Shown: one piece after another, positions 51,121-60,286 of the stretch
Layout of the letters: each line of letters opens with the position of its first letter
How positions within the stretch are numbered: position 1 is the stretch's first letter
DNA from: Hyphomicrobiales bacterium
GTDB lineage: Bacteria; Pseudomonadota; Alphaproteobacteria; Rhizobiales; Rhizobiaceae
Length of the DNA: 64,000 bases
Assembly: GCA_900465675.1 (NCBI GenBank)
Contig: UBJR01000009.1
Span: forward strand, 372,001-436,000
Reading direction: 5' to 3'
The notes under the pieces: model-generated
Told to the model about the DNA's origin: nothing
Database searches by the model: none
What the model saw: the letters and a program-made list of their open reading frames with translations, nothing else
Made by a program: the position numbers and the translations under genes

Positions 51121-51138
51121 CTTTAGGGAGCAGAGCAA

Positions 51139-51726
51139 GTGTCCAAAGACGAAACCTCAGCCTTTTATGACGGCAACGCCGAGACCTACGCGTCCCGCGA
51201 GCGCCGGCTTCCAACCGCAAGGCTCGACGCTTTGCTCGCAGCCCTGCCATCGGGCGCGAACATCCTCGAACTCGGCTGCGGCGGCGGGCAGGACAGCGCC
51301 TACATGCTGGAGAAAGGTTTCGATGTAACGCCGACCGATGGCTCCTCCGAACTCGCCAAACAGGCGGAAAAGCTGATCGGCAGGCCTGTAACGGTGATGC
51401 GCTTTCAGGATCTGGAGACGGTGGACACGTTCGATGGCGTCTGGGCCGAAGCCAGCCTGCTGCATGTTCCCCGCGGCGAACTCCCCGATGTCTTCACCCG
51501 CATCCACCGCGCCTTGAAGGCCGGCGCCCCACTGCATGCAAGCTTCAAGAGCGGCGAGGCAGAAGGCCATGACGGCCTCGGCCGCTATTACAACTATCCC
51601 TCGGCCACTTGGTTGACGGAATGCCTGTCTTCAGGCGGCTGGCGCGACATTGCACTATCGGAAGCCGATGGCGGCGGATACGACGGCAAGCCGACCCGCT
51701 GGCTCTTTGTTACCACCCGCAAATGA
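51139..51726 (+). CDS. Class I SAM-dependent methyltransferase
   Basis: This 195-residue protein has the Rossmann SAM motif ANILELGCGGGQDSAYMLEKGFDVTPTDGS (about 38-67) and motif IV-like VWAEASLLHVPRGELPDVFTRIHRALK. Such small methyltransferases resemble TehB/UbiE-like enzymes; the substrate is unknown. The start is GTG at 51139 with AGGGAGC upstream. It is separated from the upstream gene by a terminator and overlaps the terminator of convergent ilvC at its end. Confidence 0.85.
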   Translation: MSKDETSAFYDGNAETYASRERRLPTARLDALLAALPSGANILELGCGGGQDSAYMLEKGFDVTPTDGSSELAKQAEKLIGRPVTVMRFQDLETVDTFDGVWAEASLLHVPRGELPDVFTRIHRALKAGAPLHASFKSGEAEGHDGLGRYYNYPSATWLTECLSSGGWRDIALSEADGGGYDGKPTRWLFVTTRK

Positions 51727-51752
51727 AAAAGGCCGGAGCTTTCGCCCCGGCC
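51725..51752 (-). terminator. Terminator of ilvC
   Basis: A minus-strand GGCCGG (51747-51752) / CCGGCC (51731-51736) hairpin is followed directly by TTTTTCATTT. Confidence 0.8.
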
Positions 51753-51778
51753 TCCCGAAATTCCAATCACAGAAGCGA

Positions 51779-52849
<1,071 letters not shown>

Positions 52850-53500
52850 TCAGGCGAGTGCCGGCATTTCCGCGAGAACCTTCTCCGTTCCGTACAGACG
52901 CAGGAAGGCGGTGACCGCCCTCTCCGCCTGACGGGCGGTATCCTTGAGGCCCGGTTCGCCGAGCAGCATGCGCACATGCAGATCGGAGACAACAAGGCCG
53001 TAAAGCGTGTGATATGCCTCATCGGCATCATGGAAGCGCAGGAGCCCTGCCCGCTTGCCGGCATCGATCAGCGCCATGGCGCGGCGGTCGATCTGGCGGC
53101 GGCCGCGTTCGAGCAAAAGCTTTCCGAGCTTGGAGCCGTCGCGATGAGACTGGCCGATCGCCAGCCGGTTCAACGCCAGCGACACGTCGCCCGCCAGAAC
53201 CTCCAGCAGATCGCGTGCAAAGATGACGACATGATCGTGCAGGCTGGCCGATGTCAGGCGTTCGCCGTTGCGCTCGAAAGTGCGTACCTTGCTCGCCTGA
53301 TAGGCGATCATCGCCGACAGCAGGCCGTCGCGGTCGCCGAACCACTTGTAGAGGCTTTCCTTCGAGCAGTTGGCGGCGCGCGCCACACCCGAGGTCGTCA
53401 GTGCTTTTTCTCCGCCATCGACGAGAAGCTGCAACGCCTGCTCCAGAACAGCGTTCTGACGCGGCGAAAATTCGCTGGGCTCCAAGGTTTCGACAGACAC
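52850..53500 (-). CDS. TetR-family transcriptional regulator
   Basis: This 216-residue regulator has an N-terminal HTH (AVLEQALQLLVDGGEKALTTSGVARAANCSKESLYKWFGDRDGLLSAMIAYQASKV) and an all-helical C-terminal ligand domain. The start is GTG at 53500 (SVETLEPSEFSPRQ). Upstream frames are open to 53593 but contain the operator-like palindrome at 53527, which argues against translation there. It precedes ilvC by 51 bp, though a role in branched-chain control is unproven. No ligand can be inferred. Confidence 0.87.
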   Translation of the reverse strand: MSVETLEPSEFSPRQNAVLEQALQLLVDGGEKALTTSGVARAANCSKESLYKWFGDRDGLLSAMIAYQASKVRTFERNGERLTSASLHDHVVIFARDLLEVLAGDVSLALNRLAIGQSHRDGSKLGKLLLERGRRQIDRRAMALIDAGKRAGLLRFHDADEAYHTLYGLVVSDLHVRMLLGEPGLKDTARQAERAVTAFLRLYGTEKVLAEMPALA

Positions 53501-53520
53501 GATATGCGCTCCCAAATACG

Positions 53521-53537
53521 TACCGTACCGTACGGTT
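53521..53537. promoter_or_regulatory. Putative TetR operator with ACCGTACGGT palindrome
   Basis: TACCGT occurs twice in tandem, followed by TACGGTT. The perfect palindrome ACCGTACGGT spans 53527-53536, about 26 bp upstream of the tetR GTG. It suits autoregulation. Confidence 0.5.
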
Positions 53538-53611
53538 CGCGACGTCTTATGCCGGAGCCTATAATCGCCGTCAAGCGAAATTCGTTGCTGCAACGCATCA
53601 AAAAACAGCGG

Positions 53612-54520
53612 CTATTCGGCGGCTATCTGCCCGCGCATGGCGTCGATGTCCTTCAGCGGCGGCAGACCGTAGAGGCGGCCATATTCGCGGCTGAATTGCG
53701 ACGGGCTCTGGTAGCCGACGCGGTAGCCGGCGGTGGCGACATCCACACGCTCGGTCAAAAGCAGGCGCCGCGCCTCGTGCAGCCGCAGCTGCTTCTGATA
53801 TTGCATCGGCGTCATCGCCGTCACCGCCTTGAAATGGTGATGCAGCGACGAGACGCTCATGCTGACATGATCGGCCAGCGCCTCGATCCGCAACGGTTCG
53901 GCAAAATTCGTCCGCAGCCAGGCGACGGCGCGGGCAACCTTGTGGCTCTGGCTTTCCGCCAGCGTCATGTCGAGCAGCCGCGAACCATCAGGTCCCGTCA
54001 GCAGCCGGTAGGAGATCTCCTGCTCGATCAGCGGCGCCATGGCGGCGATATCATCGGGATTGTCGAGAAGCCGCAGCAGCCGGGCCGATGCATCGATCAG
54101 CTCCGGCGGTGCCGTCTTGACCACCAGGCCGCGCGAATCTTCGGGCGACGGCGTGGCGCGCGAAACCTTGGTTCGCGGCAACAGGTCGCTCAGCTTCTCG
54201 CTGTCGATGAACAGCGTGAAGCAGAGATAGGGAACATCGGCCGTCGCCTGCGTCACATGCGAGGCGACAGGCAGATCGAGCGACGTCAGCACATATTGCC
54301 CGGCGCCGTAGACATGCACGTCGGAGCCGACCATCAGCCGCTTGCTGCCCTGCAGGACGAGCGAGAAACTCGGCTTGTAGGCCACATGCTGCAGCCGTGT
54401 CGGACAGCTGCCCTTGAACACATGCAGGTTCTCGATCGCCGTTTCGGAATTCCCGTCCTTCTTGGCATAACGGGCAATGATCGATGTCATTTCATCGAAG
54501 GGGCCAATATGTAACGTCAT
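53612..54520 (-). CDS. AraC-family transcriptional regulator (YqhC-like)
   Basis: This 302-residue regulator has an AraC N-terminal effector domain (CPTRLQHVAYKPSFSLVLQGSKRLMVGSDVHVYGAGQYVLTSLDLPVASHV) and a C-terminal double HTH (LRIEALADHVSMSVSSLHHHFKAVTAMTPMQYQKQLRLHEARRLLL... VGYQSPSQFSREYGRLYGLPP). E. coli YqhC has the same layout and activates an aldehyde reductase gene. This one is divergent from an alcohol dehydrogenase gene. The start at 54520 (MTLHIGPFDE) was chosen over 54718, which would run across the shared promoter. Confidence 0.9.
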   Translation of the reverse strand: MTLHIGPFDEMTSIIARYAKKDGNSETAIENLHVFKGSCPTRLQHVAYKPSFSLVLQGSKRLMVGSDVHVYGAGQYVLTSLDLPVASHVTQATADVPYLCFTLFIDSEKLSDLLPRTKVSRATPSPEDSRGLVVKTAPPELIDASARLLRLLDNPDDIAAMAPLIEQEISYRLLTGPDGSRLLDMTLAESQSHKVARAVAWLRTNFAEPLRIEALADHVSMSVSSLHHHFKAVTAMTPMQYQKQLRLHEARRLLLTERVDVATAGYRVGYQSPSQFSREYGRLYGLPPLKDIDAMRGQIAAE

Positions 54521-54603
54521 AACATTACCGTTTATTTTCTTGATATTACGCCTGCGGCGCTTGCCCAAATGATGGGATGGATCGTGCTCTTGCGCAAGGA
54601 GAT

Positions 54604-54635
54604 TTGCAGGATCGTACAAAAAGCTTGCAGGATCG
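54604..54635 (+). promoter_or_regulatory. Direct repeat TTGCAGGATCG x2, 21-bp period: putative AraC binding site
   Basis: TTGCAGGATCG occurs at 54604-54614 and again at 54625-54635, a 21-bp period (two helical turns). It lies in the 190-bp region between the AraC regulator and the alcohol dehydrogenase. This is the usual geometry for AraC-family half-sites. Confidence 0.55.
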
Positions 54636-54710
54636 CTATACCGCTTTTGATGCGACCCGGGGCATAGTCCGCCATCCCTTCCACCCTCCCTGAAATGAAG
54701 GAAACTACCC

Positions 54711-55757
54711 ATGCCCATCGCAAAAGGCTACGCCGCTACCGATGCATCCAAGCCGCTGACGCCGTTCACCTTCGAACGCCGCGAACCCAATGCCGATGAC
54801 GTCGTCATCGACATCAAGTTTGCCGGAATTTGCCATTCGGACATTCACACTGTCCGCAACGAGTGGAAGAACGCCGTTTATCCAATCGTTCCGGGCCACG
54901 AAATCGCCGGCGTCGTCACGGCCGTCGGATCCGCCGTCACCAAGTTCAAGGTCGGCGACCACGTCGGCGTCGGCTGCTTCGTCGACAGCTGCGTTGGCTG
55001 CGCCAGCCGCGATGTCGACAACGAACAGTATATGCCCGGTCTCGTCGGCACCTACAACAGCGTCGAAGCCGACGGCAAGACGGCGACCCAGGGCGGTTAC
55101 TCCGACTCGATCGTCGTCAAGGAAGGCTACGTCCTGTCTATTCCGGAAAACCTGCCGCTCGACGCTTCCGCGCCGCTGCTCTGCGCCGGTATTACCCTCT
55201 ACTCGCCGCTGAAGCACTGGAATGCCGGCCCCGGCAAGAAGGTAGCAATCGTCGGCATGGGCGGTCTCGGCCATATGGGCGTGAAGATCGGCGCCGCCAT
55301 GGGCGCTGACATCACCGTGCTCTCGCAGTCGCTGTCGAAGAAGGAAGACGGCCTGAAGCTCGGCGCCAAGGAATATTACGCCACCAACGATGCCGAGACC
55401 TTCACGAAGCTCGCCGGCACCTTCGACCTGATCATCTGCACGGTCAGCGCCGAAATCGACTGGAATGCCTATCTCGGCCTGCTCAAGGTCAACGGCTCGA
55501 TGGTCGTGGTCGGCGCCCCCGAAAACCCGATCCCGGTTCACGCCTTCTCGCTGATCCCGGGCCGCAAGAGCATCTCCGGCTCGATGATCGGTTCGATCAA
55601 GGAAACCCAGGAAATGCTGGATTTCTGTGGCGAGCACAACATCGTTTCGGAGATCGAGAAGATCAACATCCAGCAGGTCAACGAAGCCTACGAACGCGTC
55701 CTGAAGAGTGACGTCCGCTACCGCTTCGTCATCGACATCGCCTCGCTGGCAGCTTGA
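54711..55757 (+). CDS. NAD(P)-dependent zinc alcohol dehydrogenase (cinnamyl-alcohol/YahK-like)
   Basis: This 348-residue medium-chain dehydrogenase has a catalytic-zinc Cys in [24 protein letters not shown] with its His/Glu, and the cofactor loop [17 protein letters not shown]. The usual four-Cys structural-zinc lobe is degenerate: only two of four Cys ([16 protein letters not shown]) remain, so structural zinc is probably absent. AAGGAAAC precedes the ATG. It is divergent from the AraC regulator and likely its target, acting on an aldehyde. It ends in its own hairpin. Confidence 0.9.
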   Translation: MPIAKGYAATDASKPLTPFTFERREPNADDVVIDIKFAGICHSDIHTVRNEWKNAVYPIVPGHEIAGVVTAVGSAVTKFKVGDHVGVGCFVDSCVGCASRDVDNEQYMPGLVGTYNSVEADGKTATQGGYSDSIVVKEGYVLSIPENLPLDASAPLLCAGITLYSPLKHWNAGPGKKVAIVGMGGLGHMGVKIGAAMGADITVLSQSLSKKEDGLKLGAKEYYATNDAETFTKLAGTFDLIICTVSAEIDWNAYLGLLKVNGSMVVVGAPENPIPVHAFSLIPGRKSISGSMIGSIKETQEMLDFCGEHNIVSEIEKINIQQVNEAYERVLKSDVRYRFVIDIASLAA

Positions 55758-55764
55758 TTTTTGT

Positions 55765-55800
55765 GAGGGTGGTGCCAAACGCACCACTCTCATTCCTTTG
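55765..55800 (+). terminator. Terminator after the alcohol dehydrogenase gene
   Basis: An 11-bp stem GAGGGTGGTGC (55765-55775)/GCACCACTCTC (55781-55791) with one G-U pair is followed by ATTCCTTTG. Confidence 0.6.
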
Positions 55801-55810
55801 CTCGTCACAG
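55789..55810. repeat. Half copy of the CTCATTCCTGTGCTCGTCAC repeat
   Basis: CTCATTCCTTTGCTCGTCAC plus AG matches the arm of the 139-bp repeat at 16715 in 21 of 22 positions. No second arm is seen, so it is a truncated or solo end. Confidence 0.55.
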
Positions 55811-55865
55811 AGACGAGGGGCGCTAGGAGGACCGCCGCCTTGCAAAAAGCGGAAGCCCGGCCCCC

Positions 55866-57131
55866 CTAATTCTCCTCCCGCATCGTCTCCTTCTGGGTAA
55901 TCAGCCGTGCGCTGTGCTGGCCACTGAGATAGATCCACAGCCAGCTCCAGGCGACGGCGAAGCGCGAGCGGGTGCCGATCAGGAAGTAGATGTGGGCAAG
56001 GCCCCAGACCCACCAGGCCAGCCACCCCTTCAGCTTGATCCTGCCGAAATCCATGATCGCCGCGCTCTGGCCGATGGTCGCAAGGCTGCCCTGATGCCGG
56101 TAGCGGAAATCGCCGGGCGGCTGCCTGCCCGCGATCCGGGCGCGAATGACTTTCGCGGCATAGGCGCCCTGCTGCTTGGCGGCCGGCGCAATGCCCGGCA
56201 CCGGCTTGCCACCCTCCTGGATCACCGACGCCGTGTCGCCGATGACGAAGACATCCGGCAGTCCCGGCGCCGTCAGGTTCTTCTCGACCACGGCACGCCC
56301 TGCCCGGTCGGCCTCCACACCCAGCCATTTCGCCGCCGCTGACGCCTGGACGCCTGCAGCCCAGACGATCGTCCGGCTGGGAATGAATTTCTCGCCGATC
56401 GATACGCCCTCGGCGCTGCAATTGGTGACGGGTTCGCGCAGATGCACCTCGACGCCGAGCTTTTCGAGCTCGCGCTGCGCATAGGCCGACAGCTCCTCGG
56501 CAAAGGCCGGCAGCACGCGCGGCCCGGCCTCGACCAGCACCACCCGCGTCTTGCGGGTATCGATGTTGCGGAACTCGCCGGGCAAGGTCTTGCGCGCCAG
56601 CTCGGCGATAATGCCGGCCAGTTCCACGCCTGTCGGACCCGCGCCGACGATGGTGAAGGTCAGGAGCGCCTCGCGGGCAACGGGATCGGTTTCGACCTCG
56701 GCACGTTCGAAGGCGATCAGCAGGCGGCGGCGGATCGTCGTCGCATCCTCCAGCGTTTTCAGCCCTGGCGCCACCGGCTCCCACTCGTCGCGGCCGAAAT
56801 AGGCATGTGTCGCACCGGTGGCGAGCACCAGCGTGTCGTAAGGTAAGGACATCCCGTTACGCAAGGTGACGGTCTTTGCCGCGGTATCGACACCGGCGAC
56901 CTCGCCGAGCAATGTCGTTACGTCAGGACGGTTGCCATAGAGATGGCGGATCGGCCAGGCGATCTCGGAGGTGGAAAGGATGGTCGTTGCGACCTGGTAG
57001 AGCAGCGGCTGGAAAAGATGATGGTTGCGCCGATCGACGAGCGTGATCGCCGCGCCTGCGCCCTTCAGATCGTTGACGAGCTGCAGCCCGCCGAAACCGC
57101 CGCCGACCACGACGACGCGATGTTCGCTCAT
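55866..57131 (-). CDS. Type II NADH dehydrogenase (NDH-2)
   Basis: This 421-residue flavoprotein has the FAD site VVVVGGGFGGLQLVNDL (about 5-21) and RNHHLFQPLLYQVATTILSTSEIAWPIR. A second GxGxxG is present at FTIVGAGPTGVELAGIIAELA (NADH site), with VFVIGDTASV near 310 and a C-terminal amphipathic/hydrophobic anchor (WVWGLAHIYFLIGTRSRFAVAWSWLWIYLSG). It transfers electrons from NADH to quinone without pumping protons. AGGGGG precedes the ATG at 57131. It is convergent with the dehydrogenase gene upstream. Confidence 0.9.
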   Translation of the reverse strand: MSEHRVVVVGGGFGGLQLVNDLKGAGAAITLVDRRNHHLFQPLLYQVATTILSTSEIAWPIRHLYGNRPDVTTLLGEVAGVDTAAKTVTLRNGMSLPYDTLVLATGATHAYFGRDEWEPVAPGLKTLEDATTIRRRLLIAFERAEVETDPVAREALLTFTIVGAGPTGVELAGIIAELARKTLPGEFRNIDTRKTRVVLVEAGPRVLPAFAEELSAYAQRELEKLGVEVHLREPVTNCSAEGVSIGEKFIPSRTIVWAAGVQASAAAKWLGVEADRAGRAVVEKNLTAPGLPDVFVIGDTASVIQEGGKPVPGIAPAAKQQGAYAAKVIRARIAGRQPPGDFRYRHQGSLATIGQSAAIMDFGRIKLKGWLAWWVWGLAHIYFLIGTRSRFAVAWSWLWIYLSGQHSARLITQKETMREEN

Positions 57132-57220
57132 GACAACCCCCTTGTGCGCCATTCGGCCAACGCCAATGTCGTCAATTCCGCGGGGCTTTCAATGGATGTT
57201 TGCGAATAGCTCCCTTGCGC

Positions 57221-57685
57221 CTACCCGGCATAACCGACGGGAACGGTGGTGCCGCTCTTCAATATCTCCATCGAGATCGATGCCGAGACGTCGAAAAGCT
57301 CTATCTTGCGAACGATCTGCTTGTAGATCACGTCGTAATGCTCGACGCGCGGCAGAACGATCTTCAGGATATAGTCGTGATTGCCGGTCAGCCTGTGCGC
57401 CTCGACGATCTCAGGAACGCTGCTGATCGCGCTGCGGAAGCTCTCGATCCATTCATCCGAATGATGCGCCGTCTTGATCAGTGCAAAGACGGTGGTCGGC
57501 ACGCCCATCTTTTCGCGGTCGAGGACAACGATCCGCCGGGCGATATAGCCGCTTTCCTCCAGCCGCTGGATGCGCCGCGAGCAGGCCGAGACCGACAGCG
57601 AAACACGCTCCGCAAGATCGCTGACGGATATGCCTGCGTCCGCCTGTAGCAGGTCGAGAATCTTCCGATCGCGATCATCCAACAT
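57221..57685 (-). CDS. Lrp/AsnC-family transcriptional regulator
   Basis: This 154-residue regulator has an N-terminal HTH (MLDDRDRKILDLLQADAGISVSDLAERVSLSVSACSRRIQRLEESGYI) and a RAM effector domain (VEAHRLTGNHDYILKIVLPRVEHYDVIYKQIV). The ATG at 57685 was taken over a TTG at 57691. AAGG lies before it. It is divergent from the Asp/Glu racemase gene, which is a natural candidate target. The ligand is likely an amino acid. Confidence 0.9.
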   Translation of the reverse strand: MLDDRDRKILDLLQADAGISVSDLAERVSLSVSACSRRIQRLEESGYIARRIVVLDREKMGVPTTVFALIKTAHHSDEWIESFRSAISSVPEIVEAHRLTGNHDYILKIVLPRVEHYDVIYKQIVRKIELFDVSASISMEILKSGTTVPVGYAG

Positions 57686-57841
57686 TGTCAAACCTTAAAT
57701 TGACGCCGGTTTTTTGCACATTACTGGAAAATGGCGCAAACTCAAAGCCACTTGCTGCAATATCGCCCGAACAATGCAAACATTCGGCGCCACACCTGCG
57801 GCATGATTTGCCTATCGAAATCAACAAACGGGAACATGGAA

Positions 57842-58555
57842 ATGCGGACAATCGGCCTGATCGGCGGCATGAGCTTCGAAAGCTCGGCAGTCTACTATCG
57901 CCTGGTCAACGAGATGGTGCGCGAGCGCCTCGGCGGCCTCGCCTCGGCCGAAGTGCTGATGCATTCCGTGAATTTCGAAGAGATCGTTTCAATGCAGAAG
58001 GCCGGCGATTGGGATGGCGCGGCGCGCCGCCTCGGCGACGTTGCGCTGAAGCTCCAGGTCGGCGGCGCCGACTGCGTGCTGATCTGCACCAACACTATGC
58101 ACCTGATCGCCGAACAGGTCGCCGCACGCATCTCCGTGCCGCTGATCCATATCATCGACGAAACGGCTTCGGCGCTGAAGGCTGCCGGGCGCAGGCGGCC
58201 TCTGCTGCTCGCCACCCGCTACACCATGGAACACGGCTTCTATGCCGACCGCATGAAGAGCCTCGGCGTCGAGATCGCCGTGCCGGAAGCCGAAGACCGC
58301 ACCATCGTTCATGACATCATCTTCAGCGAACTCTGCGCCGGTAAAGTACTGGATTCCTCGCGCGAAAAGCTGATGCGGATCATCGAACGCGAGATGGCCA
58401 AGGGTGCCGACAGCATCATTCTCGGCTGCACAGAGATCTGCCTGATCCTCGACCCGAACAATCTGCCACTGCCGGGCTTCGACACCACAACGATCCATGC
58501 GAAGGCTGCGATTGAATTTTCACTGGGTGCCGATCGCAAGCGGGAAGCCGCCTGA
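57842..58555 (+). CDS. Aspartate/glutamate racemase family protein
   Basis: This 237-residue protein has the family opening MRTIGLIGGMSFESSAVYYRLVNEMVRERLGG and the two catalytic Cys regions, ICTNTMHLIAEQV (about residue 79) and IILGCTEICLILDP (about 196). The pseudo-symmetric two-domain fold interconverts L- and D-amino acids through two Cys acids. The start at 57842 was chosen over 57836 and a longer frame from 57731. It lies divergent from the lrp-like gene, with 156 bp between their starts. Confidence 0.88.
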   Translation: MRTIGLIGGMSFESSAVYYRLVNEMVRERLGGLASAEVLMHSVNFEEIVSMQKAGDWDGAARRLGDVALKLQVGGADCVLICTNTMHLIAEQVAARISVPLIHIIDETASALKAAGRRRPLLLATRYTMEHGFYADRMKSLGVEIAVPEAEDRTIVHDIIFSELCAGKVLDSSREKLMRIIEREMAKGADSIILGCTEICLILDPNNLPLPGFDTTTIHAKAAIEFSLGADRKREAA

Positions 58556-58562
58556 TGGATAC

Positions 58563-58575
58563 TTGACTCAGTCAA
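58563..58575. promoter_or_regulatory. Perfect palindrome TTGACT-C-AGTCAA, putative MarR operator
   Basis: A 13-bp palindrome lies 40-52 bp before the ATG of the MarR-GNAT fusion. It could be its autoregulatory site and also includes a possible TTGACT -35 hexamer. Confidence 0.5.
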
Positions 58576-58584
58576 CTAAACATT

Positions 58585-58614
58585 GGACAAGGTCTCCAAC
58601 AGGAGATCTTGTCC
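58585..58614 (+). promoter_or_regulatory. Hairpin burying the ribosome site of the MarR-GNAT gene
   Basis: GGACAAGGTCTCC (58585-58597) pairs with GGAGATCTTGTCC (58602-58614): 12 Watson-Crick pairs plus one G-U pair, loop AACA. The Shine-Dalgarno AGGAGA (58601-58606) lies in the 3' arm, and the ATG begins at 58615. In RNA it should block initiation; in DNA it could also be a dyad operator. Confidence 0.6.
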
Positions 58615-59532
58615 ATGACCGATTCAGCGCTCATCGAAGCCGCGCGCGATTTCAACCGCTTCTATACGAACCTGCTCGGCGTGCTGAACAAGGCCTATCT
58701 CAATACGCCCTTCACGCTGACGGATGCACGGGTGCTGTTCGAAATCGGCTCGCATGACGGCATCGGCGCCACCGCACTTGCCGCCGATCTTCATCTCGAC
58801 CCTGCATATCTCAGCCGCATCCTCAAACGCTTCAAAGCCGAAGGCCTGGTCGAGACTGAGGCCGATCAAAGTGACCGGCGCAGCCAGACCGTCCGCGTCA
58901 CCAGCAAGGGACAGGCGCAATTCCAGGATTTCGGCCGCCGCTCCAATGCCCAGCTGGCCGAGCGTTTCGACCGTCTGGCGGATGGCGAGCCGCAGAGCGT
59001 CGTGTCCGCAATGCAGACGATCCGCTCGCTTCTCGATCCCAAGACGCAGCCGCCCGCCCCGGTCATCCGCGCCCACCGCCCCGGCGACATGGGCTGGATC
59101 GTCCAGAGCCAGGGCAAGGCCTATGTTGAGGAATATGGCTGGAACATGCGCTTCGAAGGCCTCGTCGCCGAGGTCGCCGGCAAGTTCCTGGCGAATTTCG
59201 ATCCCGCCATGGAATATTGCTGGATCGCCGAGCGCAACGGCATCAACATCGGCTCGGTGCTGATCACCAATGGCGGCGACGGCATTGCCAAACTCCGGCT
59301 GCTCTATATCGACAAGGCGGCGCGCGGCCTTGGCCTTGGCAGAGCGCTGGTCAACGAATGCATTCGCTTCGCCCGCGCAAAGAATTACCGGCAGATCTCG
59401 CTCTGGACCAACGACATCCTGCATTCGGCGCGGGCGATCTACGTCAAGGCGGGATTCCAGCTTGTCTCCGAGGAGAGACACAGCATGTTCGGCACCGAAG
59501 AGAACGGCCAGACCTGGGTGCTCGATCTCTGA
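58615..59532 (+). CDS. Bifunctional MarR-family regulator fused to GNAT acetyltransferase
   Basis: This 305-residue protein has an N-terminal MarR winged helix (about 10-140; LTDARVLFEIGSHDGIGATALAADLHLDPAYLSRILKRFKAEGLVETEADQSDRRSQTVRVTSKG). A C-terminal GNAT domain (about 150-305) follows, with the acetyl-CoA loop ARGLGLGRALVNECIRFA. This fusion is a recognised family; its acetylation substrate is unknown. The ATG at 58615 has AGGAGA upstream, but that site is inside a stable hairpin. It is followed 61 bp later by a TetR gene. Confidence 0.9.
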   Translation: MTDSALIEAARDFNRFYTNLLGVLNKAYLNTPFTLTDARVLFEIGSHDGIGATALAADLHLDPAYLSRILKRFKAEGLVETEADQSDRRSQTVRVTSKGQAQFQDFGRRSNAQLAERFDRLADGEPQSVVSAMQTIRSLLDPKTQPPAPVIRAHRPGDMGWIVQSQGKAYVEEYGWNMRFEGLVAEVAGKFLANFDPAMEYCWIAERNGINIGSVLITNGGDGIAKLRLLYIDKAARGLGLGRALVNECIRFARAKNYRQISLWTNDILHSARAIYVKAGFQLVSEERHSMFGTEENGQTWVLDL

Positions 59533-59563
59533 AATCAGCCGTCACGAATATTTCGCTTGATTT

Positions 59564-59579
59564 GGAAACGATCATTTCC
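59564..59579. promoter_or_regulatory. GGAAA-N6-TTTCC palindrome before tetR
   Basis: An inverted repeat GGAAA (59564-59568)/TTTCC (59575-59579) lies 15 bp before the tetR ATG, a likely autoregulatory site. Confidence 0.4.
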
Positions 59580-59593
59580 TAATTGAGTGAGCC

Positions 59594-60211
59594 ATGAACA
59601 CGCTCGCCCCCGAAGATATAAGCCGCAGCCGCGGCCGCCCGCGCGAATTCGACATGGACGCCGCCCTCGACAAGGCGCTCGCCGTCTTTTCCGAACGCGG
59701 CTACCACGCCACCTCGATCAGCGAACTGACCGAGGCGATGGGGCTGACCTCGGGCAGCGTCTACAAGGCCTTCAAGGACAAGCGCGGCGTCTTTCTCGCC
59801 GCCTTCGACCGCTATCGCAAGATCCGGCGCGGCAAGATCACCGAGAGCATGGCGGGTGCCGAGACCGGACGGCAGAAACTGCGCGCCCTGCTCGGCCTCT
59901 ACGCCGTCTCGTCGCACGGTGAATCCGGCCGCCGTGGCTGCCTCGTCGTCGGCAGCGCCAATGAGATCGCAACCTTCGATCCGGAAGCCGCGAAACGCAT
60001 CGAGGACGCCTTCACCTCGAATGAGGAATTCATTCTCGACCTCATCCTGATCGGACAGGCCGATGGCTCCGTCGCGCCGTCGATCGATGCTGCATCGGCG
60101 GCGATCAGCCTGCTCTGTGTGATGAACGGCATGCGCGTCGTCGGCAAGACCGGCAGCACCGCGGCCGAAATGAACGCCGTCGCCGACACCGCCATGAAAT
60201 TACTGACCTGA
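59594..60211 (+). CDS. TetR-family regulator of the downstream MFS gene
   Basis: This 205-residue regulator has an HTH (DMDAALDKALAVFSERGYHATSISELTEAMGLTSGSVYKAFKDKRGVFLAAFDRYRK) preceded by the SRGRPREF motif common to TetR subfamilies that control efflux. The MFS gene follows 75 bp later on the same strand. An inverted repeat sits just upstream. The ligand is unknown. Confidence 0.9.
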   Translation: MNTLAPEDISRSRGRPREFDMDAALDKALAVFSERGYHATSISELTEAMGLTSGSVYKAFKDKRGVFLAAFDRYRKIRRGKITESMAGAETGRQKLRALLGLYAVSSHGESGRRGCLVVGSANEIATFDPEAAKRIEDAFTSNEEFILDLILIGQADGSVAPSIDAASAAISLLCVMNGMRVVGKTGSTAAEMNAVADTAMKLLT

Positions 60212-60286
60212 CGCCGCCCGCCAAAGCAGGTGGTCTGAACCGACTTTTATACCGATCCTCCCCCAGATCAGCATACTGGAGTTCCC

